NCBI RefSeq assembly: GCF_044377035.1
Contig: NZ_JBILJW010000002.1
Coordinates: 62,001 to 126,000 of the forward strand
Origin: Silanimonas sp044377035
GTDB taxonomy: Bacteria; Pseudomonadota; Gammaproteobacteria; Xanthomonadales; Xanthomonadaceae
Reading direction: 5' to 3'
DNA length: 64,000 nucleotides
Shown here: positions 1-8,402 of the stretch, piece by piece
Layout: the number at the start of each line of letters is the position of its first letter
Numbering within the stretch: the first letter of the stretch is position 1
Notes under the pieces: generated by a model
Told to the model about the DNA's origin: nothing
The model's input: the letters and a program-made list of their open reading frames with translations, nothing else
Databases searched by the model: none
Translations under genes and position numbers: made by a program

Positions 1-488
1 AACAGGCGCAGCTCTTCGGGCTTGGAATCGATGACCTGCGAGATCATGCCCTGCTCGATGATCGAGTAGCTGCGCGGGCCGAGGCCGGTACCGAGGAACA
101 GGTCCGTGATGTCGCGGCGGCGGCAGCGCGCGCCGTTGAGGAAATAGCTGCTCTGCCCGTCGCGCGAGACCAGGCGCTTCACCGAGATCTCGTTGTACTT
201 CGCGAATTCGCCGCCGATGGCCTGGTCGCTGTTGTCGAACACCAGCTCCACCGTGGCCTGCGACACCGGCTTGCGCGACGACGAGCCGGAGAAGATCACG
301 TCGGTGAAGGAATCACCGCGCAAGCGGCTGGCGGAACTTTCGCCCATGACCCAGCGGACGGCGTCGATGATGTTCGACTTGCCGCAGCCGTTCGGACCGA
401 CGACGCCGGTCATGTTGGTGGGCAGGTGCAGGGTGGTCGGGTCGACGAAGCTCTTGAAGCCGGCGAGCTTGATGGTGGACAGACGCAT
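1..488 (-). CDS. smc: Chromosome segregation ATPase SMC, N-terminal part (runs off the left edge)
   Basis: Reading leftward from the ATG at 486-488 gives MRLSTIKLAGFKSFVDPTTL and an uninterrupted frame to the window edge (about 162 residues). The ABC-type head is plain: Walker A GPNGCGKSN near residue 32, then GESSASRLRG, the SRDGQSSYFLNGARCRRRD segment and GTGLGPRSYSIIEQGMIS, all typical of bacterial SMC. The protein forms the ring-shaped condensin that compacts and separates chromosomes together with ScpA and ScpB, whose genes lie only 3.6 kb away on the other strand. The hinge and the C-terminal head with Walker B are outside the window, so intactness cannot be judged. The 132 bases upstream, before bolA, must hold its promoter or read-through from the bolA side. 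Confidence 0.97.
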   Translation of the reverse strand, partial: MRLSTIKLAGFKSFVDPTTLHLPTNMTGVVGPNGCGKSNIIDAVRWVMGESSASRLRGDSFTDVIFSGSSSRKPVSQATVELVFDNSDQAIGGEFAKYNEISVKRLVSRDGQSSYFLNGARCRRRDITDLFLGTGLGPRSYSIIEQGMISQVIDSKPEELRL

Positions 489-620
489 GCGCGGGGCGAT
501 CCGGTGGCTCGAAGCGGGGGCGAAAGCACCGGCTTCGGGAGCGTTGAATTCGGGATGCTCGGCGATGCAAGTCCTTGATTACAAGGAAAATGCACCCCGG
601 GCGGCCTGCCAGTGTAACGA

Positions 621-929
621 CTACGGGGCGGCCTCGCCCGGGGCGCGGGCCTCGATGGCCAAGGCATGGATGTCGGTCGCCATCAGGGTCCCGAGCGCTT
701 CGTAGATGAGGCGATGGCGGGCGATCGGACGGAGGCCGGCAAAGGCCTCCGCCACGACGCGAACCGAGAAATGGCTGCGGCCATCAGCCGCGCCGGCATG
801 GCCGCGGTGTTTGTGGCTGTCATCGACCACCTCCAGGGACTGCGGCTGGAGGGCCGTCCTCAACCGCGCTTCGATCTCGGCGCCACGGGCCTCCCGGGGG
901 AGACCGCCCTCGATGACGGGGGCACTCAT
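621..929 (-). CDS. bolA: BolA family protein
   Basis: About 102 residues, starting MSAPVIEGGL at the ATG 927-929. The family core is visible: DDSHKHRGHAG, SHFSVRVVAEAF, the RHRLIYEALG helix and the closing IHALAIEARAP. BolA proteins pair with monothiol glutaredoxins to handle [2Fe-2S] clusters; the conserved histidines in the SHKH and SHF segments are the usual ligands. The ATG overlaps the stop of the upstream yciI gene (ATGA), so the two are translationally coupled. An in-frame extension upstream to 1007 is Arg/Cys-rich and overlaps yciI in another frame, so it is rejected. The BolA rather than IbaG subtype is favoured by the SHKH...SHF spacing but is not certain. Confidence 0.9.
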   Translation of the reverse strand: MSAPVIEGGLPREARGAEIEARLRTALQPQSLEVVDDSHKHRGHAGAADGRSHFSVRVVAEAFAGLRPIARHRLIYEALGTLMATDIHALAIEARAPGEAAP

Positions 930-1249
930 GGCAGCACCGGAAGAAACGGCTGCACGTCGACGCGTGCATAGACGCCGGCAGCGACATAGGGATCGTCGGC
1001 CGCCCATGCCTGCGCGCCGGCGAGGTCTTCGAATGCGGCGACGATCAGGCTTCCGGAGACGCCGCCTTCGGCCGGCGGCACGCCATCCTGGCGCGGCAGC
1101 GGGCCGGCGATCTTCAATCGGCCGGCTCCGGCCAGGGCCTCAAGCCGGGCGAGGTGCGCCGGTCGCGCCGCGGCGCGGGCCGGGCCGGCACCTTCGGCAT
1201 CGTGTCCGAGAATCACGTACCAGCGGGTCGGAGAATTCGGATTCGTCAT
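926..1249 (-). CDS. yciI: YciI family protein
   Basis: A 107-residue protein with the dimeric ferredoxin-like YciI fold: RWYVILGHDAEGAGPARAA at the N-terminus, then RPAHLARLEALAGAGRLKIAGPL, a GSLIVAAFEDLAGAQAWAADDPYVAAGV segment and VQPFLPVLP at the end. The conserved His and Asp (RPAHL, DDPY) are where the family places its putative active site. No enzymatic reaction is firmly established for the family, so no substrate is claimed. The gene overlaps bolA by four bases (ATGA) and the two form a small minus-strand operon divergent from the CsgG-like gene. YciI-BolA pairs are common next to septation genes in other proteobacteria, but no septation gene is present here. Confidence 0.9.
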   Translation of the reverse strand: MTNPNSPTRWYVILGHDAEGAGPARAAARPAHLARLEALAGAGRLKIAGPLPRQDGVPPAEGGVSGSLIVAAFEDLAGAQAWAADDPYVAAGVYARVDVQPFLPVLP

Positions 1250-1354
1250 CCTCCCAGTGTAGCCGCGCGGAGCCTTGGGCTAGACTCGAGCGCGCCGCCC
1301 GCCCCGGGCGGAATGCGTATGGAAATCCCCCGTTTCCGCTTCCCAGGAGAAGCC

Positions 1355-2530
1355 ATGCTTCCGTTCCGCGCCTTGACCGCCGCCCTCGCCATTGCCGCCG
1401 CCAGCGCGCTGCCGGTGGCCGCCGAGCCCCTCGCCTACTCGCTCGCCGAAGGCAACGAGATCGCCCTGCCGCAGGACCTGACGCCGGTCAACACCCTGCG
1501 CCTCGTGCAGATGCGCTGGTCGCCCTACGCCGGCCGCAAGGCGCGCGTGGCGGTGAGCAAGATCGACAACACCTCCAGCGTGTCCAGCTACACCGCCAAC
1601 GACCAGTACGGCTCGACCAATGTCGACTGGGCCTTCCAGACGGTGCCGGTCAATGGCATCGAGGCGATGATCACCGACGCACTGAACCAGAGCGGTCGCT
1701 TCCGCCTCGTCGAGCGCCAGGCCATCGGCAACGTGATGCAGGAGCAGGACTTCGGCGCCAGCGGCCGCGTCGCCACGCCGTCGGCGGCGGGCATGGGGCA
1801 GATCCTCGGCGCCGAGTACCTCGTCGAAGCCGTGATCACCTCCTACGACCCGGGCACCAACGCCAAGTCGACGAACGTCGGCGGCATCGCCAACGCGCTG
1901 GGAGGCCGCCTCGGCGGCCTCGGCGCCCTGGCCGGCGGTGTGAACGTCAACTCGTCCTCGTCCTCGCTGGGCATGAACATCCGCCTGATCAACGCGACGA
2001 CCAGCGAAGTCGTCTTCACTCGACAGATCGAGCGCGAGATCAAGGAATCGGGTATCGATTTCGGCGGCCTCGGCATCGGCGGCAGCGGCGCGCTCGGTGG
2101 TTTCGTCGGCGCGTACTCGCGGACGCCGATCGGCCAGGCGGTCCTCGCCTCGATCAACGAGGCCGTCTATGAACTCGCCAAGCAGATCGGTGCGCAGCCG
2201 GCCACCGGTTCCGTCATCAAGGTCGAGGGCATGCAGGCCTACATCAACCTTGGCGCCGGCGTGGTCAGCGCCGGCGACCGCCTCGCCGTGGTCCGTCCCG
2301 GCGAAGCGCTGATCGACCCGGACACCGGGATCTCGCTCGGTTCCACCGAGACGCCGGTGGGCGAGGTGCAGGTGGCCCAGGTGCAGGAGCAGTTCAGCAT
2401 CGCGACCGTCCAGGGCGGCGCCCGCCTGGAAGCCCGCGACCGCGTGAAGTCGCTCGCGCCCCCGTCGCCTATCGAATTCGGCGCGATGGTCGATGAGCTC
2501 GCCTCGAAGCCGAGGGCGGCACGACGCTGA
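1355..2530 (+). CDS. CsgG/HfaB-like secreted protein
   Basis: The start at 1355 is preceded by AGGAG at 1344-1348 and gives a good signal peptide (MLPFRALTAALAIAAASALPVAAEP), total 391 residues. The body resembles the CsgG/HfaB family: RKARVAVSKIDNTSS, VNGIEAMITDALNQSGRFRLVERQAI, ILGAEYLVEAVITSYDPG, and SLGMNIRLINATTSEVVFTRQI. In CsgG this fold makes the outer-membrane curli secretion channel. Here there is no lipobox cysteine after the signal peptide and no curli gene nearby, so a secretion channel is not assured. A Gly/Ser-rich insertion (around GGRLGGLGALAGGVNVNSSSSS) interrupts the middle. The C-terminal part (IKVEGMQAYINLGAGVVSAGDRLAVV) looks like the FlgT/curli-associated domain that reports on assembly. 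Confidence 0.75.
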   Translation: MLPFRALTAALAIAAASALPVAAEPLAYSLAEGNEIALPQDLTPVNTLRLVQMRWSPYAGRKARVAVSKIDNTSSVSSYTANDQYGSTNVDWAFQTVPVNGIEAMITDALNQSGRFRLVERQAIGNVMQEQDFGASGRVATPSAAGMGQILGAEYLVEAVITSYDPGTNAKSTNVGGIANALGGRLGGLGALAGGVNVNSSSSSLGMNIRLINATTSEVVFTRQIEREIKESGIDFGGLGIGGSGALGGFVGAYSRTPIGQAVLASINEAVYELAKQIGAQPATGSVIKVEGMQAYINLGAGVVSAGDRLAVVRPGEALIDPDTGISLGSTETPVGEVQVAQVQEQFSIATVQGGARLEARDRVKSLAPPSPIEFGAMVDELASKPRAARR

Positions 2531-2543
2531 GCAGCGACCGTCA

Positions 2544-3374
2544 ATGCAGGTGACCACGCGACCCCGCCGCGGGGCGTTCGGCCGACTCGCCGTTCTGCTG
2601 ATGGCTCTTGCCGCGCCCGTTCTCGGGCGCGACACCCCCTCGACAGACACTGCCGCCGGCACTCTGCCGGAGGGCCGGTCGCTGGTCTTCGCCTCAGACG
2701 AGTGGTGCCCCTACGTCTGTTTCGAGTCCACGCGTCCCGGCTATCTGGTGGAACTGGCCCGCGAGGTCTTCGAATCCCCGGCCCGGCCGGTGGAAATCCG
2801 CCGCATGAGCTGGGCGCGGGCCGTCCGTGAGGCCGAGACCGGCCGCATCGACGGCGTGCTCGGCGCGGTGCGGGGCGAATCGGCCGCGCTGGTGTACCCG
2901 ACGCTCGCCGCCGCCAGCGACCGCCCGGCCTTCGCGGTTCGTGCCGACGACCCTTGGACCTTCACCGGCGTCGAGGTTCTCGCCGAACGTCGGATCGGTC
3001 TGGCCGACGGGTACCGCTTCGGACCGACGCTGGACGGCGCGCTGTTCCCCGGGGGACGCGACGGGCCCACGCTGGAACCGCTCTCGAACGATCGCCCGAC
3101 GTGGACGAACCTCCGCAAACTCGTGGACCAGAGGGTCGACACCGTGCTCGACAACGGCCACGTGCTTCGCCATGAAGTCGACCGCGGCGGTTTCTTTCCC
3201 GCGGTGCGATTGATCGACGCCGGCGTCGAGAACCCCATCTTCATCGCCTTCCCCGACACCCCCACCGGGCGCGCCCTGGCCGAGCACTTCGACCGTGCAA
3301 TGCTTGTCCGAGCGGAGCGGAGTGGGAAGAACGCACTGGAACAGACCTATGGCCCGATGGGCGCCACGCCGTGA
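2544..3374 (+). CDS. Periplasmic solute-binding protein, family 3 type
   Basis: About 276 residues from the ATG at 2544, with an Arg-rich n-region and hydrophobic LAVLLMALAAPVLG acting as signal peptide. The fold signature is the extracellular solute-binding family 3 pattern: LVFASDEWCPYVCFES, PGYLVELAREVFE, MSWARAVREAETGRIDGVLGAV, then a hinge-type EVLAERRIGLADGYRFG and GRALAEHFDRAM near the end. Such proteins bind amino acids or other small polar ligands. No permease or ATPase gene is adjacent, so it may serve a distant transporter or act as an orphan sensor. Two cysteines in the first strand (WCPYVC) are unusual. The stop overlaps the next gene by four bases (GTGA), suggesting co-transcription. 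Confidence 0.75.
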   Translation: MQVTTRPRRGAFGRLAVLLMALAAPVLGRDTPSTDTAAGTLPEGRSLVFASDEWCPYVCFESTRPGYLVELAREVFESPARPVEIRRMSWARAVREAETGRIDGVLGAVRGESAALVYPTLAAASDRPAFAVRADDPWTFTGVEVLAERRIGLADGYRFGPTLDGALFPGGRDGPTLEPLSNDRPTWTNLRKLVDQRVDTVLDNGHVLRHEVDRGGFFPAVRLIDAGVENPIFIAFPDTPTGRALAEHFDRAMLVRAERSGKNALEQTYGPMGATP

Positions 3375-4030
3375 GCATCAGTGCGGGTGACTCGGTCCGT
3401 CTGGAGATCCATCCCGAGACGCCCCAGACCCGCCTAATGGAGCGCGCCGCACAGCGGATCAACCGTGACGGGCTGGCGCTGTGCCCCACGGATGCGGGCT
3501 ATGCCCTGGTCTGGAGTCTGAACGGGACAGGGGCCGAGGAACGCGCCCGACGCCTCCGCCAACTGGACAGCCGGCACCCCTTCACCCTATTCTGCCGCTC
3601 GATCAGCGACGCCAGCCGCTTTGCCCGGCTCGATGACCCGGCCTTCCGCCTGTTGCGTCGCCTGAGCCCCGGACCCGTCACGTTCATCCTGCCGGCCTCC
3701 GGGCAGCTCCCGAACCGTTTGAAGCAGGGCGCCCGAAGCAAGCGGCGCGATATCGGCATTCGTATCCCCGAGCACCCGGTCGCGCTAGCGCTGCTGGAGG
3801 CCTGTGGCGACGTGCTGCTGTCGACCACGCTGCGGTCGCCCGACATGGACGCCGACGAGGCGCCCTTCCTCGGCAACGAGGCCGACGAGGTGGCCGACCT
3901 GTGGCTGCACGCGGTCGACGTGATGCTGGATGCGGGCCATTGCGCTCCCGGCCCCACGAGCATCATCGACTGCACCCTGCCCGCTCCCGACGTGGTGCGT
4001 CAGGGCTTCCAACCGGTGGACCTGGCCTGA
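3371..4030 (+). CDS. YciO/YrdC/Sua5 family protein
   Basis: A 219-residue protein beginning at a GTG that overlaps the preceding stop. The YrdC-type core is clear: INRDGLALCPTDAGYALVW, RARRLRQLDSRHPFTLFCRSISDASRFA, RLLRRLSPGPVTFILPAS, RDIGIRIPEHPVALALLEACG and STTLRSPD, ending GPTSIIDCT. The length and the HPFTLFC version of the usual KPFxLF segment match the YciO branch rather than TsaC, which makes threonylcarbamoyl-AMP for tRNA t6A37. The biochemical role of YciO is not settled, so TsaC function is not assigned. It lies between the solute-binding protein and scpA on the same strand; the 69-base gap to scpA may contain a promoter. Confidence 0.85.
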   Translation: MSISAGDSVRLEIHPETPQTRLMERAAQRINRDGLALCPTDAGYALVWSLNGTGAEERARRLRQLDSRHPFTLFCRSISDASRFARLDDPAFRLLRRLSPGPVTFILPASGQLPNRLKQGARSKRRDIGIRIPEHPVALALLEACGDVLLSTTLRSPDMDADEAPFLGNEADEVADLWLHAVDVMLDAGHCAPGPTSIIDCTLPAPDVVRQGFQPVDLA

Positions 4031-4099
4031 GGCCACGTCGTACCGGACGCCGTTACCGCACCCCGGAGACTCCGTGGTCCACACCGCAGCACATCGCCC

Positions 4100-5101
4100 G
4101 TGACCGGCACGCCGGAACCGGGCCACAGCGCAGACCTGCTGGCCGACGCGACGACTGTCGCGGCGGGCGTCTTCCCGACGCCGCCCCAGCAGCAGGAAAT
4201 GCCGCTGGCGATCGTGCACGGCCAGCCGATCCTGCAGATGCCTCAGGATCTCTACATCCCGCCGGACGCGCTCGAGGTCATCCTCGAGGCCTTCGAGGGC
4301 CCGCTGGACCTGCTGCTGTACCTGATCCGCCGCCAGAACCTCGACATCCTCGACATCCCGGTCGCCGAGATCACCCGCCAGTACATCGGCTACATCGACG
4401 TGATGCAGGAGCTGCGCTTCGAGCTCGCCGCCGAATACCTGGTGATGGCCGCGATCCTCGCCGAGATCAAGTCGCGCATGCTGCTGCCGCGCCCGCCGAG
4501 CGAGGAAGGCGTCGAATCGGATCCGCGCGCCGAGCTGGTGCGCCGACTTCAGGAGTACGAGCGCTTCAAGAAGGCCGCCGAGGACATCGACACCCTGCCC
4601 CGCCTCGAGCGCGACACGGTGGTGGTGCACGCCGACCCGGGCGAAAAGCAGACCCGCGTCGAACCGCCCTCGGTGGACCTGCGTGAGATGCTGCTGGCCC
4701 TGCGCGACGTGATGAAGCGTGCCGAGCTCTTCAGCCACCACGCCATCAAGCGCGAGGCGCTCAGCGTCCGCCAGCGGATGGGCGAGGTGCTGGGCCGGCT
4801 CTCGGCCACCACGTTCACCGAGTTCAGCACCCTGTTCGTCGCCGAGGAAGGCCGGCTGGGCGTGGTGGTGAACTTCCTCGCGATCCTCGAACTGGCCAAG
4901 GAGCGCCTGATCGAGATCGTCCAGGAAGACCCGCTCGCCGCCATCTACGTGCGGGCGCTGTCCGAGCGCCTCGACAAGGACGGCGGACCGGCCAACGGCG
5001 ACGACGTCAGCTCCGACGACAACGAACCCCGCAGCGACGCGGGCGCGGAAGCGCCCTCGGCCCTGCCCACCGACGGCGACAGCGGCCTCGAACCGGCCTG
5101 A
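4100..5101 (+). CDS. scpA: Condensin kleisin subunit ScpA
   Basis: Up to 333 residues. The diagnostic kleisin core is present: ILEAFEGPLDLLLYLIRRQNLDILDIPVAEITRQYIGYI, ELAAEYLVMAAILAEIKSRMLLPRP, and the C-terminal winged helix FSTLFVAEEGRLGVVVNFLAILELAKERLIEI. ScpA bridges the SMC heads and binds ScpB; smc itself starts at 488 on the opposite strand. The listed start is GTG 4100 with no good ribosome site; ATG 4199 (MPLAIVHG) is an alternative, with AGGAA directly in front but too close to be ideal. The acidic C-terminal tail (from about residue 295) is low complexity. scpB follows after 11 bases, so the pair is one operon. Confidence 0.95.
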   Translation: MTGTPEPGHSADLLADATTVAAGVFPTPPQQQEMPLAIVHGQPILQMPQDLYIPPDALEVILEAFEGPLDLLLYLIRRQNLDILDIPVAEITRQYIGYIDVMQELRFELAAEYLVMAAILAEIKSRMLLPRPPSEEGVESDPRAELVRRLQEYERFKKAAEDIDTLPRLERDTVVVHADPGEKQTRVEPPSVDLREMLLALRDVMKRAELFSHHAIKREALSVRQRMGEVLGRLSATTFTEFSTLFVAEEGRLGVVVNFLAILELAKERLIEIVQEDPLAAIYVRALSERLDKDGGPANGDDVSSDDNEPRSDAGAEAPSALPTDGDSGLEPA

Positions 5102-5112
5102 TCCCGCCACCC

Positions 5113-5910
5113 ATGACGATCCCGATGAGCACCGAAGACACTCCGGTCGAATTCGAACTGCAGTCGCCGCCCAAAGAGGCGCCGCTGTCGGACAACCGCC
5201 TCGTCGAGCGCATCGTCGAGGCCGCCGTGCTGGCTGCGACGCACCCGATGACGGTTGCGCAGCTTTACGCGCTGTTCCCCGAAGACCAGCCCGCGCCGCG
5301 CGGCAGCATCGAGCAGGCCATCGAGGCCTTGCAGGCCGCCTGCGCCTCCCGCGGCGTGATGCTGGTCGAAGTGGCCTCGGGCTTCCGCTTCCAGGTGCAG
5401 CGCGACGTGCAGCCCTGGGTCGCGCGCATGTTCGCCGAACGCCCGCAGCGCTACACGCGCGCGACGCTCGAAACGCTGGCCCTGATCGCCTACCGCCAGC
5501 CGATCACCCGCGGCGAGATCGAGGCGATCCGCGGCGTGGCGGTGAACGCCAACATCATCAAGATGCTCGAGGAGCGCGAGTGGATCCGCGTGGTCGGGCA
5601 CCGTGACGTGCCGGGCCGTCCGGCCCTGTTCGGCACCACCAAGCTCTTCCTCGACTACTTCAACCTGAAGTCGCTGGACGAACTGCCGCCGCTGTCGGAA
5701 ATCCGCGACCTCGGCGAACTCGAACCGCAGCTGCCCTTCGAGGATCCCCTGCCCGTGCAGGCCCTCGCGGCCGCGATGCCCGACGCGGCGGAATCCGCGG
5801 AATACCCCGCCCCCGTCGCTGATGACGCGGGCGCCATCGATGACGTCGTGACGACGTCCGACCCCACCCCTGACGAGAGCGACGACGCGGTTTCCGACCG
5901 CACGCCTTGA
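5113..5910 (+). CDS. scpB: Condensin subunit ScpB
   Basis: A 265-residue protein with the two winged-helix domains of ScpB: LVERIVEAAVLAATHPMTVAQLYALF, VEVASGFRFQVQRDVQPWVARMFAE, RYTRATLETLALIAYRQPITRGEIEAIRGVAVN and GRPALFGTTKLFLDYFNLKSLDELPPL. ScpB dimerises and loads on ScpA in the SMC complex. The last 65 or so residues are acidic and Ala/Pro-rich, extending past the usual end of the domain. It is flanked by scpA upstream (11-base gap) and rluB downstream (start codon 5 bases after the stop), an order shared with many proteobacteria. An internal ATG two codons later (MSTEDTP) is also possible for the start. Confidence 0.95.
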   Translation: MTIPMSTEDTPVEFELQSPPKEAPLSDNRLVERIVEAAVLAATHPMTVAQLYALFPEDQPAPRGSIEQAIEALQAACASRGVMLVEVASGFRFQVQRDVQPWVARMFAERPQRYTRATLETLALIAYRQPITRGEIEAIRGVAVNANIIKMLEEREWIRVVGHRDVPGRPALFGTTKLFLDYFNLKSLDELPPLSEIRDLGELEPQLPFEDPLPVQALAAAMPDAAESAEYPAPVADDAGAIDDVVTTSDPTPDESDDAVSDRTP

Positions 5911-5915
5911 GCCCG

Positions 5916-7580
5916 ATGAGCAAAGACACCCAACGCAAGACCCTCTCGCTGAAGCGCGAGGCCTCCGTGGCCGACCCGGCCGCCCCCGCCATCGAAGAGC
6001 GCCTGCACAAGGTGCTGGCCCAGGCTGGCCTCGGCTCGCGCCGCTCGCTCGAAGAACGCATCTCGCGCGGCGAAGTCCGCGTCAACGGCGAGGTCGCCGA
6101 GCTCGGCCGCATCGTCAAGGGCGGCGACCGCATCGAACTCGACGGCAAGACCTTCATGGCCACCGCGCTCACCGAGCCCGCGGCCGTGCTGCTCTACAAC
6201 AAGCCCGAAGGCCAGGTCACGACGCGCGAAGACCCCGAAGGCCGCCCGACGATCTTCGAAGCGCTGCCGCGCCTGAAGGGCGCCCGCTGGATCGCCGTCG
6301 GCCGCCTCGACATCAACACCACCGGCCTGCTGCTGCTCACCACCGACGGCGAGCTGGCCAATGCCCTGATGCACCCCTCGAGCGAAGTCGAGCGCGAGTA
6401 CGTCTGCCGCATCCACGGCGAAGTGCCGGAAGCGGTCGTCGAGCGCCTGAAGCGCGGCGTCCAGCTGGACGACGGCCCGGCCAAGTTCGACGAGATCGAA
6501 GCCATCGGCAGCAGTGATTCGCACGCATGGTTCCGCGTGGTCATCAAGGAAGGCCGCAACCGCGAAGTGCGCCGCCTGTGGGACAGCCAGGGCTTCCAGG
6601 TCAGTCGCCTGAAGCGCGTGCGCTACGGCAACGTCGTGCTGCCGCGCGAACTGCTGCGCGGCCACAGCACGGAAATGTCGGCCGACCAGGTCGAGGCCCT
6701 GCGCCGCGAGTTCAAGCTGGAGAACCAGAACGCCGTGCTCACGCTGCAGCCGGTGATCGGCCAGCGCCGCGCCAGCAAGCAAGCCATCGAAGTCCGTCGC
6801 GACCAGCGCGGTCCGTCCTACGTGAACGGCGCGCTGGACCAGGAAGAGCGCGAGCTGCGCCGCTTCGACCACATCCGCGAGGAGCGCCCGGCCCGGGGCC
6901 GCGGCAAGCCCGGCGGCAAGGTGTACGGCAAGAAGGGCGCGAAGGCCTTCGTCGGCCCGATGGGCAGTGATGCCCCGGCCGAGAGCCGCGGCCCGCGGCC
7001 GGCCGGCAAGCCCTTCGGCAAGAAGCCGTTCGGTAAGAAGCAGGACGGCGCCCCGGGCGCCAAGCCTTTCGGCGAGCGCGCAGCCGGTGCCGGCAAGCCT
7101 TGGGGCGACCGCCCAGCCAAGCCGAGCCAGAGCAAGCCCTACGCCGGCAAGCCGCGCGGCCCGAAGGCCGTGGCCGGCGGCGTGGACAGCGCCTCGGGCG
7201 CGTTCCGCAGCTGGTACGTGCCGGAAGGCGTCGAGACCGGTTCGAAGGTGGCCCCGCCGCGCAAGCCGCGCGGTGACCGTCCGTTCGGCAAGCCGGCCGG
7301 CGACGGCGGTTTCGCCCGCGGCCCACGCCCCGAAGGCGGCGGCCCCGGCCGCGGCCCGCGTGGTGAGGGTGGTCCCGCCCGCGGCCCGCGCGGTGAGGGT
7401 GGCCCCGGCCGCGGCCCGCGTGGTCCCGGCGGCGGCGGCCAAGGCGCTCGAGGTCCGGGCGGCGGTGGCCCGCGCGGCCCGGGTGGTCCCGGCGGCGGCG
7501 CACCGCGTGGCGGGCAGCGCAAGCCCGGCCGCGGCGGCCAAGGACCGCGCCTCCCCGAAGGCGCCCCCGACATCGACTGA
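5916..7580 (+). CDS. rluB: 23S rRNA pseudouridine(2605) synthase RluB with long basic Gly-rich tail
   Basis: 554 residues from ATG 5916; a TTG three codons earlier overlaps the scpB stop and is less likely. An S4 RNA-binding domain (RLHKVLAQAGLGSRRSLEERISRGEVRVNG) precedes the RsuA/RluB catalytic domain, whose nucleophile is Asp132 in VGRLDINTTGLLLLT; REVRRLWDSQGFQVSRLKRVRYG closes the fold. The enzyme isomerises a uridine in 23S rRNA. From about residue 275 the protein is a 280-residue low-complexity tail rich in Gly, Lys, Arg and Pro, with KPFGKK units followed by GPRGEGGPxRGPRGEGG-type repeats. Such tails occur on other RluB proteins of this order but this one is as long as the enzyme. It may add RNA affinity. 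Operon with scpA and scpB. Confidence 0.95.
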   Translation: MSKDTQRKTLSLKREASVADPAAPAIEERLHKVLAQAGLGSRRSLEERISRGEVRVNGEVAELGRIVKGGDRIELDGKTFMATALTEPAAVLLYNKPEGQVTTREDPEGRPTIFEALPRLKGARWIAVGRLDINTTGLLLLTTDGELANALMHPSSEVEREYVCRIHGEVPEAVVERLKRGVQLDDGPAKFDEIEAIGSSDSHAWFRVVIKEGRNREVRRLWDSQGFQVSRLKRVRYGNVVLPRELLRGHSTEMSADQVEALRREFKLENQNAVLTLQPVIGQRRASKQAIEVRRDQRGPSYVNGALDQEERELRRFDHIREERPARGRGKPGGKVYGKKGAKAFVGPMGSDAPAESRGPRPAGKPFGKKPFGKKQDGAPGAKPFGERAAGAGKPWGDRPAKPSQSKPYAGKPRGPKAVAGGVDSASGAFRSWYVPEGVETGSKVAPPRKPRGDRPFGKPAGDGGFARGPRPEGGGPGRGPRGEGGPARGPRGEGGPGRGPRGPGGGGQGARGPGGGGPRGPGGPGGGAPRGGQRKPGRGGQGPRLPEGAPDID

Positions 7581-7604
7581 ACCCCACCGGCACGCTGACC
7601 GACC

Positions 7605-8375
7605 ATGACGACGGCCTCCGACCCCCGCGGCCTCGAGGCCGACGTCCTCGCCCGGGACTGGTTCTACCGGTTCACCCTGCCCTCGGGCGCGGTGACCGGC
7701 AGCGCCCACGCACCCGACATCCTGGCCATCCATGACACGCGTTGGTCGATGGCGGTCGAGGCCCTGCGGCGCGCGTTCCCCGAGGGCGCGTCGCGGGCGA
7801 GTGCGATCGACCTCGCCTGCCACCAGGGCTGGTTCTCGCTGAAGCTTCGCGAGTTCGGCTTCGGCTCCGTGCACGGCATCGACGCGCGGCAGCAGCACGT
7901 CGAGGACGCGCGGTTGATCGCTGCGGCTACTGGAATGGAGCACGTTGCGTTCTCGCGCGGCGATGTCCATGGACTGTCGGCGGCGATCGTCGGCACGCAC
8001 GACCTCGTGCTCTGCTTCGGCCTGCTCTACCACCTCGAGAACCCGGTCGGTGCGCTGCGAGTAGCCCGGGCGCTGTGCAAGCGCCTGTGCCTGATCGAGA
8101 CACAGGTGGCCCCCGGCCAGACCGGCGTCGTCGACTACGGCAGCTACCGTTTCGTGAAGCCCATCGAGGGCAGCTTCGTCATCGTCGACGAGACCGACGA
8201 AACGCATGGCCCGGAAGCATCGACGCTGGGCATCAGCCTGATCCCCAGCCTCGAGGCGATGCACTTCATCCTGCGCAAGGTGGGCTTCTCGAAGGTCGAA
8301 CTGCTGCCCGTGCCGGAGAACGGCTACGAGCAGCTGAAGTACGGCAAGCGGGTGGTGTTGGCGGCGTGGGTGTAG
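7605..8375 (+). CDS. Class I SAM-dependent methyltransferase, target unknown
   Basis: 256 residues. Motif I is SAIDLACHQGWFSLKLREFG, followed by an acidic ribose-binding position in VHGIDARQQHVEDARL; motif IV is HDLVLCFGLLYHLENPVGALRVARAL. This arrangement (DLAC-GWFS, FGLLYHL) resembles the CmoB/DUF1698 branch and various small-molecule or sugar methyltransferases, but no substrate can be named. The CFGLLYHLEN segment rather than DPPY argues against an amino-DNA methyltransferase. It lies 24 bases after rluB on the same strand and may be co-transcribed. It converges with the esterase gene, with only 27 bases between their ends and no clear terminator hairpin. Confidence 0.8.
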   Translation: MTTASDPRGLEADVLARDWFYRFTLPSGAVTGSAHAPDILAIHDTRWSMAVEALRRAFPEGASRASAIDLACHQGWFSLKLREFGFGSVHGIDARQQHVEDARLIAAATGMEHVAFSRGDVHGLSAAIVGTHDLVLCFGLLYHLENPVGALRVARALCKRLCLIETQVAPGQTGVVDYGSYRFVKPIEGSFVIVDETDETHGPEASTLGISLIPSLEAMHFILRKVGFSKVELLPVPENGYEQLKYGKRVVLAAWV

Positions 8376-8402
8376 CGCGGCGCAACGCGCGCCGGGTTAG
8401 CG

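Noticed and set aside
7300..7520. Repeated DNA in the rluB tail as a possible CRISPR array
   Set aside because: The repeats are codon-phased, of uneven length, have no unique spacers and stay in frame with rluB.
5655..8264. 869-residue open frame on the minus strand across scpB and rluB
   Set aside because: It is Ala/Arg/Gly-rich with no domain, lies opposite well-supported genes, and is a by-product of high third-position G+C.
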